This document shows, one piece after another, positions 52,100 through 61,416 of a stretch of DNA of 64,000 nt. The translations under genes and the position numbers were made by a program. Source of the stretch: Campylobacter sp. CN_NE2 (GTDB taxonomy: Bacteria; Campylobacterota; Campylobacteria; Campylobacterales; Campylobacteraceae). The notes beneath the pieces were generated by a model, which searched no databases, was not told where the DNA came from, and worked only from the letters and a program-made list of their open reading frames with translations. Position 1 is the first letter of the stretch. Each line of letters begins with the position of its first letter. Where the stretch lies: assembly GCF_027797465.1 (NCBI RefSeq), contig NZ_CP115608.1:1302001-1366000 (forward strand), in the 5' to 3' direction.

Positions 52100-52105
52100 T
52101 ATAAT
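52100..52105 (+). promoter_or_regulatory. Extended -10 promoter of the TPR-rnhA-rnc-aroC run
   Basis: AGATTTGCTATAATCC: TATAAT at 52100-52105 with the TGC extension, 28 bp before the GTG of the TPR gene. It lies in the 58 bp gap divergent to dnaG. Confidence 0.75.
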
Positions 52106-52132
52106 CCTTTTGAATTTTTTTAGGAATTTTAG

Positions 52133-53155
52133 GTGGAAAATTTTTTTGTAGAGTATCGAGATCCGATTTTTGGTTTGATTGTTTTGATTAGCATTATTTT
52201 GCTAGTTGCGGTGCTAAGCTACTTGTGGGGGATTTTTAGCAAAAATAGCGAACAAGAAAATATCGAAAAATTTATCAAAAAATTTGATATTTCTAACGGG
52301 CTTGATGACGAGCATAAAAAAATCTTGCAAAATTTGCAAGTAGGAGCCGATACACTTGGCTTTTTAGCCCTTACATTTGCCAAAAGCGGAGATTACGAAA
52401 AAGCCATAAGCGTTTATCTCATCGCCCTTGAAAAGGTAAATTCAAACAAAGAAAAAAGATTTATCCTTACAAATTTGGGGAAAATTTATTTCAAAGCAGG
52501 ATTTTTAGGTCGTGCAGAAGAGATTTTTTTAGAAAGCTTGAAACTTAGCCCACGAAACACAGAGAGCCTAACTCATCTAAGCGTGATTTATGAAAAACTT
52601 AAAAAATTTGATCGTGCGCTTGAAGTTTTAGATGCGCTAAGGGAGCTAGGAGCCGATACTAGAAGCGAAACAGATTATATAAAATCGCAAATCATCGCAA
52701 ACAATGTAAAAATGCCATTTAGCGAGAAAATAAATGAGATTTTGCTACTTGAAAACGGCTTTAAAAATGCGCCGAGATTTGCCTTAGAGCTTTGTTTGCA
52801 ACACAAAGAGCCGTTTTCAAATTTAAGCAAATTTCCGCCGCTTGAAAAATGCGTGGATATGTTAAATGATTTTAAAGAAGCCGTAAATTTAGAAGATAGC
52901 GAGTATGCAGCGTTTTTCGGTGCAAAGGGGCTTAGCAAAAATTCGCAAAAGAGCAAATTTTTTGAAATAAATGCCCTAAGAGAGCTTAAAAAATCAAATT
53001 TAAACGCTGATTTAGCCTTTGAGTTTGTCTGCACCGAGTGCAAAAATACAATCCCGCTTTTTTTCTATCGCTGTCCGATTTGCCACAAACTAGATACTTC
53101 CTGCATTATCCCAAAAATCACGGAAAAACGCATTGAAATCAGTCAAACTTTTTAG
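52133..53155 (+). CDS. Membrane-anchored TPR protein, LapB-like
   Basis: The 340 aa protein has one N-terminal membrane helix (about 12-36), several TPR units (about 77-190; DTLGFLALTFAKSGDYEKAI, then GKIYFKAGFLGRAEEIFLES), and a C-terminal rubredoxin-like zinc finger FVCTECKN-FYRCPICHKLD (about 296-322). This is the LapB/YciM layout that controls LPS synthesis through LpxC and FtsH in other Proteobacteria. GTG start at 52133. It overlaps rnhA by 23 bp. Confidence 0.8.
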   Translation: MENFFVEYRDPIFGLIVLISIILLVAVLSYLWGIFSKNSEQENIEKFIKKFDISNGLDDEHKKILQNLQVGADTLGFLALTFAKSGDYEKAISVYLIALEKVNSNKEKRFILTNLGKIYFKAGFLGRAEEIFLESLKLSPRNTESLTHLSVIYEKLKKFDRALEVLDALRELGADTRSETDYIKSQIIANNVKMPFSEKINEILLLENGFKNAPRFALELCLQHKEPFSNLSKFPPLEKCVDMLNDFKEAVNLEDSEYAAFFGAKGLSKNSQKSKFFEINALRELKKSNLNADLAFEFVCTECKNTIPLFFYRCPICHKLDTSCIIPKITEKRIEISQTF

Positions 53156-53564
53156 CGACGGAAGTTGTCTGGGGAATCCTGGCGTTGGCGGTTGGGCGTA
53201 TATTTTAGAATACGGCAAATTTAAAAAATCCCAAAGTGGCGCAAAGTCTGAAACAACAAATAATCAAATGGAGCTAACAGCCGCCATAATGGGCTTAAAA
53301 GCGCTTAAAGAACCTTGCATTGTCGAGCTTTACACAGATAGTAGCTATGTGGCAAATTCTATAAATTTGTGGCTAGATGGCTGGGTAGCAAAAAATTTCA
53401 AAAATGTAAAAAATGTGCCGTTGTGGTTGGAGTTTTTAGAAGTTTCAAAAGCCCATAAAATCACGGCTTTTTGGGTAAAAGGACATGCCGGACACCCACA
53501 AAATGAAGAGTGCGACCGCTTAGCAAGGAATCAAGCAGAAAATTTAAAAAAGGCAAATCAATGA
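53133..53564 (+). CDS. rnhA: Ribonuclease HI
   Basis: The 143 aa enzyme cuts RNA in RNA:DNA hybrids. The catalytic D-E-D-D set is in LFSDGSCLGNPG, NNQMELTAA, LYTDSSYV and ECDRLA, with the catalytic-loop His in KGHAGHPQNE. TTG start at 53133 lies inside the end of the TPR gene; its end overlaps rnc by 4 bp. Confidence 0.95.
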   Translation: MKSVKLFSDGSCLGNPGVGGWAYILEYGKFKKSQSGAKSETTNNQMELTAAIMGLKALKEPCIVELYTDSSYVANSINLWLDGWVAKNFKNVKNVPLWLEFLEVSKAHKITAFWVKGHAGHPQNEECDRLARNQAENLKKANQ

Positions 53565-54229
53565 ATTTGGAAATCTTACAAGAAAAATTGGGTTATAAAT
53601 TTAAAGACACAAAGCTTTTAAAGGCGGCGCTTACGCACAAAAGTTCAAACGCAGGATACAACAACGAACGCTTGGAATTCCTAGGCGATGCGGTTATGGA
53701 TTTAGTCGTGGCTGAGTATCTTTTTAAAAAGCTAAACACATCAGAAGGCGATCTTAGCAAACTTCGCGCTGCTTTGGTAAATGAAAAAAGCTTTTCAAAA
53801 TTTGCAAATTTGCTAAATTTGGGCGAAAATTTAATCCTTTCGCAAGCCGAAGAAAAAAACGGCGGAAGAAGCAAGGATTCTTTGCTTTCTGATGCTTTTG
53901 AAGCGATTTTTGGGGCGATTTATTTAGAAAGCGGGATTGAGCCGTGCAAGGAAATCGCCGTTAGAATTTTAGAAGAAATTTACCCAAAAATCGATCCAAA
54001 AACGCTTTTAAAAGATCACAAAACTGCACTCCAAGAGCTAACTCAGGGCGAATTTGGCGTTACGCCCGAATACCGCTTAATCGGCTCAAAGGGTCCAGAT
54101 CACATGAAAGAGTTTGAAATGGCTGTGATTTTGGGCGATAAAGAACTATCCAGAGCAGTTGGCAAAAGCAAAAAAGAAGCCGAGCAAAAGGCAGCAAAGA
54201 TTGCGATTGAAATTTTAGAAAATAATTAG
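53561..54229 (+). CDS. rnc: Ribonuclease III
   Basis: The 222 aa double-strand RNA endonuclease has the signature NERLEFLGDAVMDLVVAEYL (about 34-53), the second metal site SDAFEAIFGAIYLE (about 110-123) and a C-terminal dsRNA-binding domain (about 153-221; TALQELTQ to KKEAEQKAAKIAI). ATG 53561 matches the family start. It matures rRNA precursors such as the stem next to the 5S gene in this window. Confidence 0.96.
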   Translation: MNLEILQEKLGYKFKDTKLLKAALTHKSSNAGYNNERLEFLGDAVMDLVVAEYLFKKLNTSEGDLSKLRAALVNEKSFSKFANLLNLGENLILSQAEEKNGGRSKDSLLSDAFEAIFGAIYLESGIEPCKEIAVRILEEIYPKIDPKTLLKDHKTALQELTQGEFGVTPEYRLIGSKGPDHMKEFEMAVILGDKELSRAVGKSKKEAEQKAAKIAIEILENN

Positions 54230-54237
54230 GATGAAAA

Positions 54238-55308
54238 ATGAACACACTAGGTATAAAATTACGACTTACGACTTTTGGAGAGAGCCACGGCATGGCGATT
54301 GGTGGCGTTTTGGATGGTTTTCCAAGTGGCGTTAAAATCGATATGGATTTTTTACAAAGCGAACTGGGCAAACGCAAACCGGGCGGTAAATTTGCCACTT
54401 CTCGCAAAGAAAGCGATGAGGTGCAGATTTTAAGTGGCGTTTTCGATGGGCTTAGCACGGGCGCGCCGATAGGATTTGTGATTTACAACGCAAATCAGCA
54501 CTCAAAAGACTATGAAAATTTAAAAGAGCTTTTTCGCCCGGGACACGCTGATTTTGGCTATTTTAGCAAATACGGCATTAGGGATCACAGAGGCGGTGGC
54601 AGAAGCTCGGCAAGAGAAACGGCGATAAGGGTCGCAGGTGGCGCGTTTGCGCAGATGCTTTTAAATGAATTTGGCGTGAGCGTGAAAAGCGGAGTTTTAA
54701 GCGTGGGCGAAATAATGGCTGAGAATTTAGACTTCGCAAATGCCCAAAATAGCGAGATTTTCGCACTGGATAAAGGCGTAGAAGAAGCGCAAAAAGAGTT
54801 AATCGCAAATTTAAAGAAAAAAGGCGAGAGCGTGGGAGCAAGTGTGCTAACAATCGCTAATGGCGTGCCAAAGGGGCTTGGAGAGCCACTTTATGCTAAG
54901 GCTGACGCGTTAATCGGCGGGGCGTTCATGGGGCTAAATGGCGTAAAAGCCGTAGAGATCGGCGACGGCGTGGAAACTTCAAGCAAATTTGGCTCACAAA
55001 ATAACGATTTTATGGATAAAAATGGCTTTAAATCAAATCACGCAGGGGGCATTCTAGGCGGTATCACAACGGGCGAGCAAATCATCATAAAAACGCATTT
55101 TAAGCCGACCCCTAGCATTTTTGCCGACCAGCCGACGATTGATAAAAACGGCGATGAAACGATTTGTTCGCTTCGTGGTCGCCATGACCCTTGTATCGGA
55201 GTGCGTGGTAGTGTCGTCTGCACGGCACTTTTACGGCTAATCTTGGCTGATTTACTTTTGCTAAATGCAAGTGCAAATTTGGGGAATTTAAAGAAAATTT
55301 ATGGGTAA
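54238..55308 (+). CDS. aroC: Chorismate synthase
   Basis: The 356 aa enzyme makes chorismate from EPSP, with FMN. The three signatures are visible: [16 protein letters not shown] (about 16-31), [18 protein letters not shown] (about 119-136) and [12 protein letters not shown] (about 316-327). Chorismate could also supply the aromatic head of an aryl polyene, which is a metabolic inference only. Confidence 0.97.
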   Translation: MNTLGIKLRLTTFGESHGMAIGGVLDGFPSGVKIDMDFLQSELGKRKPGGKFATSRKESDEVQILSGVFDGLSTGAPIGFVIYNANQHSKDYENLKELFRPGHADFGYFSKYGIRDHRGGGRSSARETAIRVAGGAFAQMLLNEFGVSVKSGVLSVGEIMAENLDFANAQNSEIFALDKGVEEAQKELIANLKKKGESVGASVLTIANGVPKGLGEPLYAKADALIGGAFMGLNGVKAVEIGDGVETSSKFGSQNNDFMDKNGFKSNHAGGILGGITTGEQIIIKTHFKPTPSIFADQPTIDKNGDETICSLRGRHDPCIGVRGSVVCTALLRLILADLLLLNASANLGNLKKIYG

Positions 55309-55323
55309 AATTTGAGGTTGTAA

Positions 55324-55782
55324 ATGGGAACAAAAATAAGCAAAAAAAGGAAAATTTTCAACGCTTTTTTGGTAGTTATTTTGGTATTTATAGTAATTGC
55401 ACTTTTTATACCTAGATTGCATACTGGAACGATACATCATATTATGTTTGCTAACAATGGCGAAAACAATATTACTTTACCATTGCACAGTTATGAATTT
55501 TATATACGAAATTTTGAACAAAGCAAACTTACAAGTATTCTTTCAGATGAAAATAAAGAAAATTTGCTTGTGGTTATAGACGCAGATGAGTCGTATAGTT
55601 TGACAAAAAATATAAAATGCTTTTTTAATCCGACGAGTTCGAGTGTTCCTTGCAAACATTATCTTTACAAACAAGATGGCAAATTTAAAAAAGTGGATTT
55701 TTCTGAATTTGTAAAATTATCGGAGCAAAATATCACACAAGTTATCATAAAAGAAAAATCTCGCAGGTTTCAGGATTTTTAA
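55324..55782 (+). CDS. Hypothetical membrane-anchored protein
   Basis: The 152 aa product has a basic N-terminus (GTKISKKRK), one membrane helix (about 12-30) and a soluble C-terminal part presumed periplasmic with two Cys (CFFNPTSSSVPC, about 100-111) that could form a disulfide. I do not recognise the family. Codon use is more AT-rich than in aroC. Start ATG 55324 follows GAGG. Confidence 0.6.
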   Translation: MGTKISKKRKIFNAFLVVILVFIVIALFIPRLHTGTIHHIMFANNGENNITLPLHSYEFYIRNFEQSKLTSILSDENKENLLVVIDADESYSLTKNIKCFFNPTSSSVPCKHYLYKQDGKFKKVDFSEFVKLSEQNITQVIIKEKSRRFQDF

Positions 55783-55816
55783 TTTTCGTTAAAATTCTAA
55801 ATTTTAAGGACAAACT

Positions 55817-56479
55817 ATGAAAACTCTACCAAACTGGGGCGAAATTTTCCCCTTAAAATCGGGGTTAGAAAGTGTAACTTACATTAAGCCGACTATTAAA
55901 AATAAAAATATAATCGTGGGCGAATTTAGCTACTATGCGGGGCAGGATTTTGAGAAGCAGGTTACGCACCATTATGATTTTATCGGCGACAGGCTAATCA
56001 TCGGCAAATTTTGTCAAATCGGGGCTGGGGTGGAGTTTATGATGAACGGCGCAAACCACGCTATGAGCGGGGTTAGCACATTTCCGTTTTATATTTTTAA
56101 AGGCTTTTCGCAAGACGCTCCGAGCCTTGATAAACTGCCGATTAAGGGCGACACGGTGGTCGGAAACGATGTGTGGATAGGGCAAAATTCGCTCATCTTA
56201 CCGGGAGCTAAAATCGGCGATGGCGTGATAATCGGCGCTAGTAGCGTAGTGGGTGGCGCAATCCCGCCATATAGCATAGTCGCCGGAAACCCTGCACGGC
56301 TAGTGCGAAAACGCTTCGATGATGAGATGATAAATTTGCTTTTAACTCTTAAATGGTGGGATAAAAGCGTGGAAGAAATAGAAAATTTAACGGGGATTTT
56401 ATCGAGTGATGATTTGCAAAAAGTGAAAGAAAAAATCAAAGAAATGCTTGAAAATGGCGAATTTAAGGGCGATTTATGA
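55817..56479 (+). CDS. CatB/Vat-type hexapeptide O-acetyltransferase
   Basis: The 220 aa left-handed beta-helix enzyme is of the xenobiotic acetyltransferase family: LIIGKFCQIGAGVEFMMNGANHAM (about 57-80), with the catalytic His in NGANHAMSG, and DTVVGNDVWIGQNSLILPGAKIGDGVIIGASSVV (about 112-145). Members acetylate chloramphenicol or streptogramins, but many act on unknown small molecules. The next gene overlaps it by 4 bp. Confidence 0.85.
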   Translation: MKTLPNWGEIFPLKSGLESVTYIKPTIKNKNIIVGEFSYYAGQDFEKQVTHHYDFIGDRLIIGKFCQIGAGVEFMMNGANHAMSGVSTFPFYIFKGFSQDAPSLDKLPIKGDTVVGNDVWIGQNSLILPGAKIGDGVIIGASSVVGGAIPPYSIVAGNPARLVRKRFDDEMINLLLTLKWWDKSVEEIENLTGILSSDDLQKVKEKIKEMLENGEFKGDL

Positions 56480-56865
56480 AAAAAGGCGAATATTTTATCG
56501 GAGATTTGGCGTGGATTTTGCAGTATGAAAATTTGGAGTTTGTAGGCTCGTTTGAAGACGGCGAGATTGGCAAATTTGCAGACGGAAGCGAATTTGTCAA
56601 ATTTGAAGTCGCAGTTGGCGACTACGCCGATGATACGAGCTTTTTATATAGCGTTAAAAGCGAAATTTTTGGGATAATTCCGGCTAAATTTATCGACAAA
56701 GAGTATTTAAGCGAGCAAATGCTGACGCTTAAAAACGGCGTGATTTGCAATAAATTTAGTGGTTATGCAAACGCAAAAGTGCATGAATTTAAAAGCGATT
56801 TTGCCGTAGAAAAAGGCGAGAATTTTATCAAATTTGGCGAGATAGTGGTAAATTTGACAAAATAA
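56476..56865 (+). CDS. Hypothetical protein
   Basis: The 129 aa acidic, soluble protein without membrane segments or known motifs begins MKKGEYFIGDLAWILQYENL and is rich in Phe, Gly, Asp and Lys. It overlaps the acetyltransferase gene by 4 bp and is probably made with it. Some similarity in style to small cytoplasmic immunity-like or DUF proteins, but no family is recognised. Confidence 0.6.
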   Translation: MKKGEYFIGDLAWILQYENLEFVGSFEDGEIGKFADGSEFVKFEVAVGDYADDTSFLYSVKSEIFGIIPAKFIDKEYLSEQMLTLKNGVICNKFSGYANAKVHEFKSDFAVEKGENFIKFGEIVVNLTK

Positions 56866-56931
56866 CTGTAAATTCTGACAATAAATTTGCTACGCAAATT
56901 TTAAATTGAATTGTTTGGAAATTTAAACTTT

Positions 56932-56972
56932 GGCGATTGCTTCGTTTTTGCTTTGCAAAAACTCGCAATGAC
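56932..56972 (-). repeat. GTCATTGCGAG-type repeat, copy 3
   Basis: Read on the minus strand it starts GTCATTGCGAG and ends GAAGCAATCGCC, a variant of the GTCATTCTGAGCGAAGCGAA repeats at 41889 and 44747, with an inserted TTTTTGCAAAGCAAAAA hairpin. It lies 45 bp from the CGTCGGCAT end of structured copy C. Confidence 0.6.
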
Positions 56973-57017
56973 AATGGAAGTAATTAAAAAATAATTCAAC
57001 TTAAACTCGATATGCGT

Positions 57018-57104
57018 ATGCCGACGATTTTGCACTAAATTTGCATAAGATAAGACTTGGGTTTGTCTATCGTTGCAAATTTAGTGCAAAGCTAGACTAA
57101 GTTC
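57018..57104 (-). repeat. Structured intergenic repeat, copy C
   Basis: On the minus strand it reads from AGTCTAGCTTT to AATCGTCGGCAT, the same ends as copies A and B and the same 87 bp length as B. TTGCACTAAATTTGCA pairs perfectly with TGCAAATTTAGTGCAA (16 bp), and the apical hairpin GATA-GAC pairs with GTC-T-TATC with a one-base bulge. It lies just beyond the moeA stop. Confidence 0.7.
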
Positions 57105-57117
57105 AATTTGCAAAAAT

Positions 57118-58326
57118 TTAAGGCATTTTTATGATTTTTACAATTTCGCCTTTTTTCAGTCCGTCCGTTCGCTCAGCGGGGCAAACTAGCAAATTTGCAT
57201 TTTGCAAAAGGTTGTTTAAAATCGCGCTACTTCCTTGCCTTTTGCCTTTTGTGGTGGCGTAAATTTGCCCGTTTTCGTTTATCAAACTAACGGCGCTAAA
57301 TTCCAAAAACGGCGATTTTTTGGCATAATCTTCTGCTAAAATCGCCGAAATTTCGCACTCTTCGCTCACTCCAAAAGCCGAATTTAAAAACTCACGCAAA
57401 TATAAAACGCAAGTAACCACGGCAGAAAACGGAAATCCCGGCAACGCAAAAATGTATTTTTCGCCGGTTTTGGCGATTTTTATGTGGCGACCCGGTTTTA
57501 TGGCGGATTTATCGACGATGATTTCGAAGTTTTCTTTGACGATTTCTTTGACAAAATCAAAATCCCCCACGCTCACTCCGCCCGTGCTAAGCACTATGTC
57601 GGCACTTTTTAGCGCTGAGATTATGGATTTTTCAAGCAGTTCTTTTTCGTCTTTGACAACGGGCAAAATGATACTTTCGCAGCCCATTTTTTGCACTAAA
57701 TTCGCAATCATTATGTGGTTTGAGCTATAAATTTGCGCCCCGTTTTCTAGGCTTTCGCCAAGTTCTTTGATTTCGCTTCCGGTGGAAAAAACGGCGACTT
57801 TGGGGCGAACAAAAACGCTTATATATGAAATGCCAAGTTCGGCTAAAAGCCCGATTACAGCGTAATTTATGCGTGTTCCTTTTTTGATTAGGATTTCGCC
57901 TTTGGCGTAGCTTTCGCCTATTTTTCTGACGGCAAAGCCTTGTGATACTGGCTTTATAACTTTGATAAATTCGTCCATGGCTTCGACATTTTCGATAGGA
58001 ATTAGCGTGTCAGAGCCATTAGCCATAAGTGAGCCTGTAAAGGTTTTTATGCACTCGCCGTTATGAATTTCTATGCTGTTTTGCGTTCCTGCAGGAGTTT
58101 TGCCTAAAATTTTAATTTCAGCGTTTTCTTTTAAATCGCTAAATTTAAGCGCATACCCGTCCATAGCAGCGGTTGGCTGTTTTGGGTGGTTGTGTGGGGC
58201 GATTATGTCGGTGGCTAGAACTCTATCTAATGCCTGAGTTAGGGCGATTTTTTCTATACGATCCCATTTTGTAACGCTTTTTTTGAGATTTGCGATTGTA
58301 TCTTCGAATTTCGGCAAATTTGGCAT
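57118..58326 (-). CDS. moeA: Molybdopterin molybdenumtransferase
   Basis: The 402 aa enzyme inserts molybdenum into adenylated molybdopterin. It has AMDGYAL (about 50-56), IENVEAM, VFSTGSEI (about 180-187), VLSTGGVSVGDFDFVKE (about 240-256) and LPGFPFSAVVTC (about 294-305). It acts with mobA (32700) to build cofactor for formate dehydrogenase and similar enzymes. Confidence 0.95.
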   Translation of the reverse strand: MPNLPKFEDTIANLKKSVTKWDRIEKIALTQALDRVLATDIIAPHNHPKQPTAAMDGYALKFSDLKENAEIKILGKTPAGTQNSIEIHNGECIKTFTGSLMANGSDTLIPIENVEAMDEFIKVIKPVSQGFAVRKIGESYAKGEILIKKGTRINYAVIGLLAELGISYISVFVRPKVAVFSTGSEIKELGESLENGAQIYSSNHIMIANLVQKMGCESIILPVVKDEKELLEKSIISALKSADIVLSTGGVSVGDFDFVKEIVKENFEIIVDKSAIKPGRHIKIAKTGEKYIFALPGFPFSAVVTCVLYLREFLNSAFGVSEECEISAILAEDYAKKSPFLEFSAVSLINENGQIYATTKGKRQGSSAILNNLLQNANLLVCPAERTDGLKKGEIVKIIKMP

Positions 58327-58342
58327 TTTTTTCCTTTCAAAT

Positions 58343-59650
58343 TTAGCGAGTTAGCCCTAATTTTTTTAAAATTTGGTGTTTGCTAATGCGTTTTCTATTG
58401 TATTTGACGATGAAGTTTTTTTCAGTTTCGTAGCACTCGATAATGCCGTGCGTATCGCTAAGTGCGGTAAAATCGACTTTTATGCTTTTATCGAAATATA
58501 AATTTTTAAAAATTATCGGATTTGTCAAATTTAAAAGCAAAACAAACCAAATGACGGCTAAAACGACCACGACAAGGGCAAGGTAAAAAAGCCCGATTTC
58601 TTTTAACGCAATGCCGCCAAAAACGCCACCTACAAAGCTTCCTAAAAATCCAAATGAGTTAAAAACCCCAAGCGCAGAGCCTTTTTGGTGTGATTTGGCG
58701 AATTTTGACGCTAGGCTTTGCATAATCGGCTCGTGCATGTTAAATCCGATGAAAAATAAAATCACGGCAACGATGAAAACGCCAAGCGAATTTTCTGTGG
58801 CAAAAAGTGCGTAAGAAGCGATAAAAAATGCAATGCCGCTTAGCAAAATTTCCTTTGCCAAGCCCCGTTTTTCGCCAAGTGCGCCACTTAGTCCCATAGC
58901 AACTAGCCCAAAAATCATCGCCGTAATGTAAATTTTGTAAATTTGACTTTTATCAAAGCCAAGATTATTTACCAAAATGATAGGGATTATGAAAAATGCC
59001 GTGGTCATTAGCATTTTTTGCAAAAAGTTGCTTAAATTTAAAAGCAGTAAATTTTTGTCTTTTAAAATCTCGCTAAATGGCGTTTTTTCGCTTTTTGTGG
59101 TGATTTTTGGCTCTTTTGGAACGACTGCATAAAGCAAGATTAAACAAATCAAAGTCAAAAATGCGCTTAGATTAAAAATGCTAGAAAGTCCGAATTTATC
59201 GCTTAAAATCGGGCTTAAAACGATCGCGCTTGCAAAAGCTATGCCAATCATCGCGCCCATTATGCTCATAGCTTTGCCGCGTTCTTCTTCTTTTGTAAAA
59301 TCGCTGATGAGTGCGGTGGCGACGGCTCCAACAGCTCCACAGCCTTGCAAACAGCGACCAAAAATCATAGTGTAAATTCCGCTGCTATAAGCGCAAACAA
59401 TAGAGCCAATGATAAAAATCAAAAGCCCGATAGCAAGGGCATTTTTGCGACCGATTTTATCGCTAAGGATTCCAAATGGAGTTTGAAGTGCCATTTGCAT
59501 AAAGGCATAAATTCCGATTAAAAAACCGACTAGTTTTTCGTCTGCTCCGTCCAAATTTAGAGCATAAAGGCTTAAAACGGGCAGAACTATAAAAAGCCCG
59601 AAAAACCTCGTTGCAACAATAAAACTTAAAGGTAAAACATTTTTTATCAT
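58343..59650 (-). CDS. MFS transporter with C-terminal YAM-like domain (YajR type)
   Basis: The 435 aa protein has 12 membrane helices in the MFS fold, with the motif A loop GILSDKIGRKNALAIG (about 59-74), followed by a cytoplasmic ferredoxin-like domain of about 65 residues (FKNLYFDKSIKVDF to LGLTR), the YAM domain that marks YajR-type transporters. The substrate is unknown. SD AAAGG lies before the ATG. It is 17 bp upstream of moeA, so the two may be co-transcribed. Confidence 0.85.
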   Translation of the reverse strand: MIKNVLPLSFIVATRFFGLFIVLPVLSLYALNLDGADEKLVGFLIGIYAFMQMALQTPFGILSDKIGRKNALAIGLLIFIIGSIVCAYSSGIYTMIFGRCLQGCGAVGAVATALISDFTKEEERGKAMSIMGAMIGIAFASAIVLSPILSDKFGLSSIFNLSAFLTLICLILLYAVVPKEPKITTKSEKTPFSEILKDKNLLLLNLSNFLQKMLMTTAFFIIPIILVNNLGFDKSQIYKIYITAMIFGLVAMGLSGALGEKRGLAKEILLSGIAFFIASYALFATENSLGVFIVAVILFFIGFNMHEPIMQSLASKFAKSHQKGSALGVFNSFGFLGSFVGGVFGGIALKEIGLFYLALVVVVLAVIWFVLLLNLTNPIIFKNLYFDKSIKVDFTALSDTHGIIECYETEKNFIVKYNRKRISKHQILKKLGLTR

Positions 59651-59674
59651 AAAAATCCGTTGTAAAAAAATTCA

Positions 59675-59696
59675 ATCACCCGTAAATTTGGGCGAT
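59675..59696 (-). terminator. Terminator after the first solute-binding protein
   Basis: On the minus strand ATCGCCC-AAATTTAC-GGGTGAT forms a 7 bp stem (one G-U), followed by TGAATTTTTTT. It lies 10 bases past the stop at 59706. Confidence 0.7.
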
Positions 59697-59705
59697 TTTT
59701 TAAAT

Positions 59706-60479
59706 TTAAAGATTATATTTTTTTATTAAATTATCAATTGTTCCGTCGTTTTTAAGCTCCGAAATAGCCTTATTTATTCTACCTTTTAGTTCATTTTTTG
59801 AACCGTCATTAGGAAATAAAATAGAAGTTTCAGCACTACCTACATCTTCTTGATAAAGAATTTCTAAATTTTTTCCATAGCCTACACTTTCATACGCAAC
59901 AAGTTTATCTTTATCGGCTTGGCTCATGTGTTCGTAATCATTTGAAAGTATAGGCATACTTCTAGAATCAATCAAAAGAGCATCTGCTTTGCCGTCTTGC
60001 ATAGCGGTAAATAAATTTATTAGCGCATTTCTATCTCGTCTGATAGGCTTTGCACCAAAAGCTTCTATCATCTCTTTTGCTACATCATCTCCGACATAGC
60101 CGACTTTTTTACCGACTAAATCATCGGTTGAATTTATGGGGCTTCCCGAAATTTTTAGAAAAATAAATCTTGGATTATAATACGAATCACTATAATCGCA
60201 ATCTTGTGTAAATTTATCGTGCGTAAAAGCAGAGATTGCTATATCGACACTTTTTCCATTAACAGCACCACAAGCGCTATCGTGAGCTGTTTCTACAAAA
60301 GTATAGTTAAAACCTGCTTTTTGGGCGATAGCTGCGATTAGTTCAATATCAAAACCGACTAATTGATTGTTTGTATTTTTGTATTCAAATGGCGGATAAG
60401 TCGGGTCAATAGCGATTTTTAAATCTTCACCATACAAGAAATAAGTCAAAAACAAGAGCGAAAAAAGTACCTTTTTCAT
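59706..60479 (-). CDS. Family 3 amino-acid solute-binding protein (paralogue 1)
   Basis: The 257 aa periplasmic protein has a signal peptide (about 1-17) and the SBP_bac_3 pattern: IDPTYPPFEYKN (about 24-35), GFDIELIAAIAQKAG (about 43-57), AISAFTHD, a GKKVGYVGDD (about 122-131) segment and the C-terminal helix NKAISELKNDGTIDNLIKKYNL. The ligand-contact Arg/Asp typical of amino-acid binders cannot be assigned by eye. No permease or ATPase gene is adjacent. It has its own promoter and terminator and is the most diverged of three tandem paralogues. Confidence 0.88.
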   Translation of the reverse strand: MKKVLFSLLFLTYFLYGEDLKIAIDPTYPPFEYKNTNNQLVGFDIELIAAIAQKAGFNYTFVETAHDSACGAVNGKSVDIAISAFTHDKFTQDCDYSDSYYNPRFIFLKISGSPINSTDDLVGKKVGYVGDDVAKEMIEAFGAKPIRRDRNALINLFTAMQDGKADALLIDSRSMPILSNDYEHMSQADKDKLVAYESVGYGKNLEILYQEDVGSAETSILFPNDGSKNELKGRINKAISELKNDGTIDNLIKKYNL

Positions 60480-60513
60480 AATTCTTATCCTTACATTGAT
60501 TTTACAAGTTTAA

Positions 60514-60519
60514 ATTATA
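60514..60519 (-). promoter_or_regulatory. -10 box of solute-binding protein 1
   Basis: On the minus strand GTGGTATAATTT gives TATAAT at 60519-60514, 35 bp before the ATG at 60479, with T-rich sequence upstream. Confidence 0.7.
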
Positions 60520-60568
60520 CCACTTTTTTAATGAATTTTTGCAATAAATTTTTAAATTTAAATTCAAC

Positions 60569-60594
60569 GAATTTGCCGAATTTTCGGCAAATTC
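60569..60594. terminator. Hairpin after solute-binding protein 2
   Basis: GAATTTGCCGAA and TTCGGCAAATTC (60569-60580 and 60583-60594) form an 11-12 bp stem 3 bases past the stop at 60597. The same stem sequence recurs at 61646-61671. Confidence 0.65.
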
Positions 60595-60596
60595 AA

Positions 60597-61373
60597 TTAT
60601 TTCAAACCATATTTGTTAAGTAAGTTTTGTATAGTTCCGTCATTTCGCATTTGCACGATTGCTTCATCTATTTTATTTTTCAAAGCTTCTTGGCTACCGT
60701 CTTTTGGAAAAATGACGAAAGTTTCGGAATCATCAACAGGTTGTACATTGTAAATTTCAAAGTTACTCAAACCGCCGCTGATTAAATCAAGCCTGTCTCT
60801 ATCGGCATCTGATAAAGTTTCAAGCTTTCCATATAAAATAGGCGCATTGCAACTATCCAAGACTATACTATCTACTTTACCTTCGTGAAGCAAAAGTAAT
60901 GTCAAAACAAGGGTTCCTGATTTTTTAGGAACAGCTTTTCCGCCATAAGCAGTAACAACATCTTTTAAAACGCTACTATCGGCATCATAAGCAACTTTTT
61001 TACCAGCTAAATTCTCAGGGGTATTTATGTCTTTTCGACTTTTATCTTTTACAAAAAGAAGTTCGCTTTCAAAGTATGAGACTCCATGATCACAAGCCGC
61101 TGTGGCTTCATCGTCTCCAAAAGCAGAAATTCCTATATCAACTTTTTTTGCATTTACGGCATCGCAAATGCCATCGTATTCCATTTTAACGATTTCGATT
61201 TGAAATCCTGCTCGTTTTGCAAGTTCGTTAGCAAGATCAACATCAAAGCCCTTGATATTTCCTGCTTGGTCTAAGTATTCAAATGGCGGATATTGATAAT
61301 CCATACCTACTTTTATGGTATCGGCAAATAAAAAACTTCCACCAAACAGAAACAAAAATAAAACTTTTTTCAT
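60597..61373 (-). CDS. Family 3 amino-acid solute-binding protein (paralogue 2)
   Basis: The 258 aa protein has a signal peptide (about 1-17) and VGMDYQYPPFEYLDQAGNIK (about 23-42), GFDVDLANELAKRAGF, DIGISAFGDDEATAACDHGVSYF, KVAYDADSSVLKDVV and VQMRNDGTIQNLLNKYGLK. It is visibly closer to paralogue 3 (shared DATKDCDHGLSYFES-like block) than to paralogue 1. SD AAAG weak; own promoter and hairpin. Role: periplasmic receptor for an amino acid ABC importer encoded elsewhere, or a sensor; inferred. Confidence 0.9.
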   Translation of the reverse strand: MKKVLFLFLFGGSFLFADTIKVGMDYQYPPFEYLDQAGNIKGFDVDLANELAKRAGFQIEIVKMEYDGICDAVNAKKVDIGISAFGDDEATAACDHGVSYFESELLFVKDKSRKDINTPENLAGKKVAYDADSSVLKDVVTAYGGKAVPKKSGTLVLTLLLLHEGKVDSIVLDSCNAPILYGKLETLSDADRDRLDLISGGLSNFEIYNVQPVDDSETFVIFPKDGSQEALKNKIDEAIVQMRNDGTIQNLLNKYGLK

Positions 61374-61410
61374 CTATCGTTTCTCGCTTTCTTTTTGGAA
61401 TTGTTTTTAT

Positions 61411-61416
61411 ATTATA
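61411..61416 (-). promoter_or_regulatory. Extended -10 promoter of solute-binding protein 2
   Basis: Minus strand AAATGCTATAATATAAA: TATAAT with the TGC extension, 38 bp before the ATG at 61373. Confidence 0.75.
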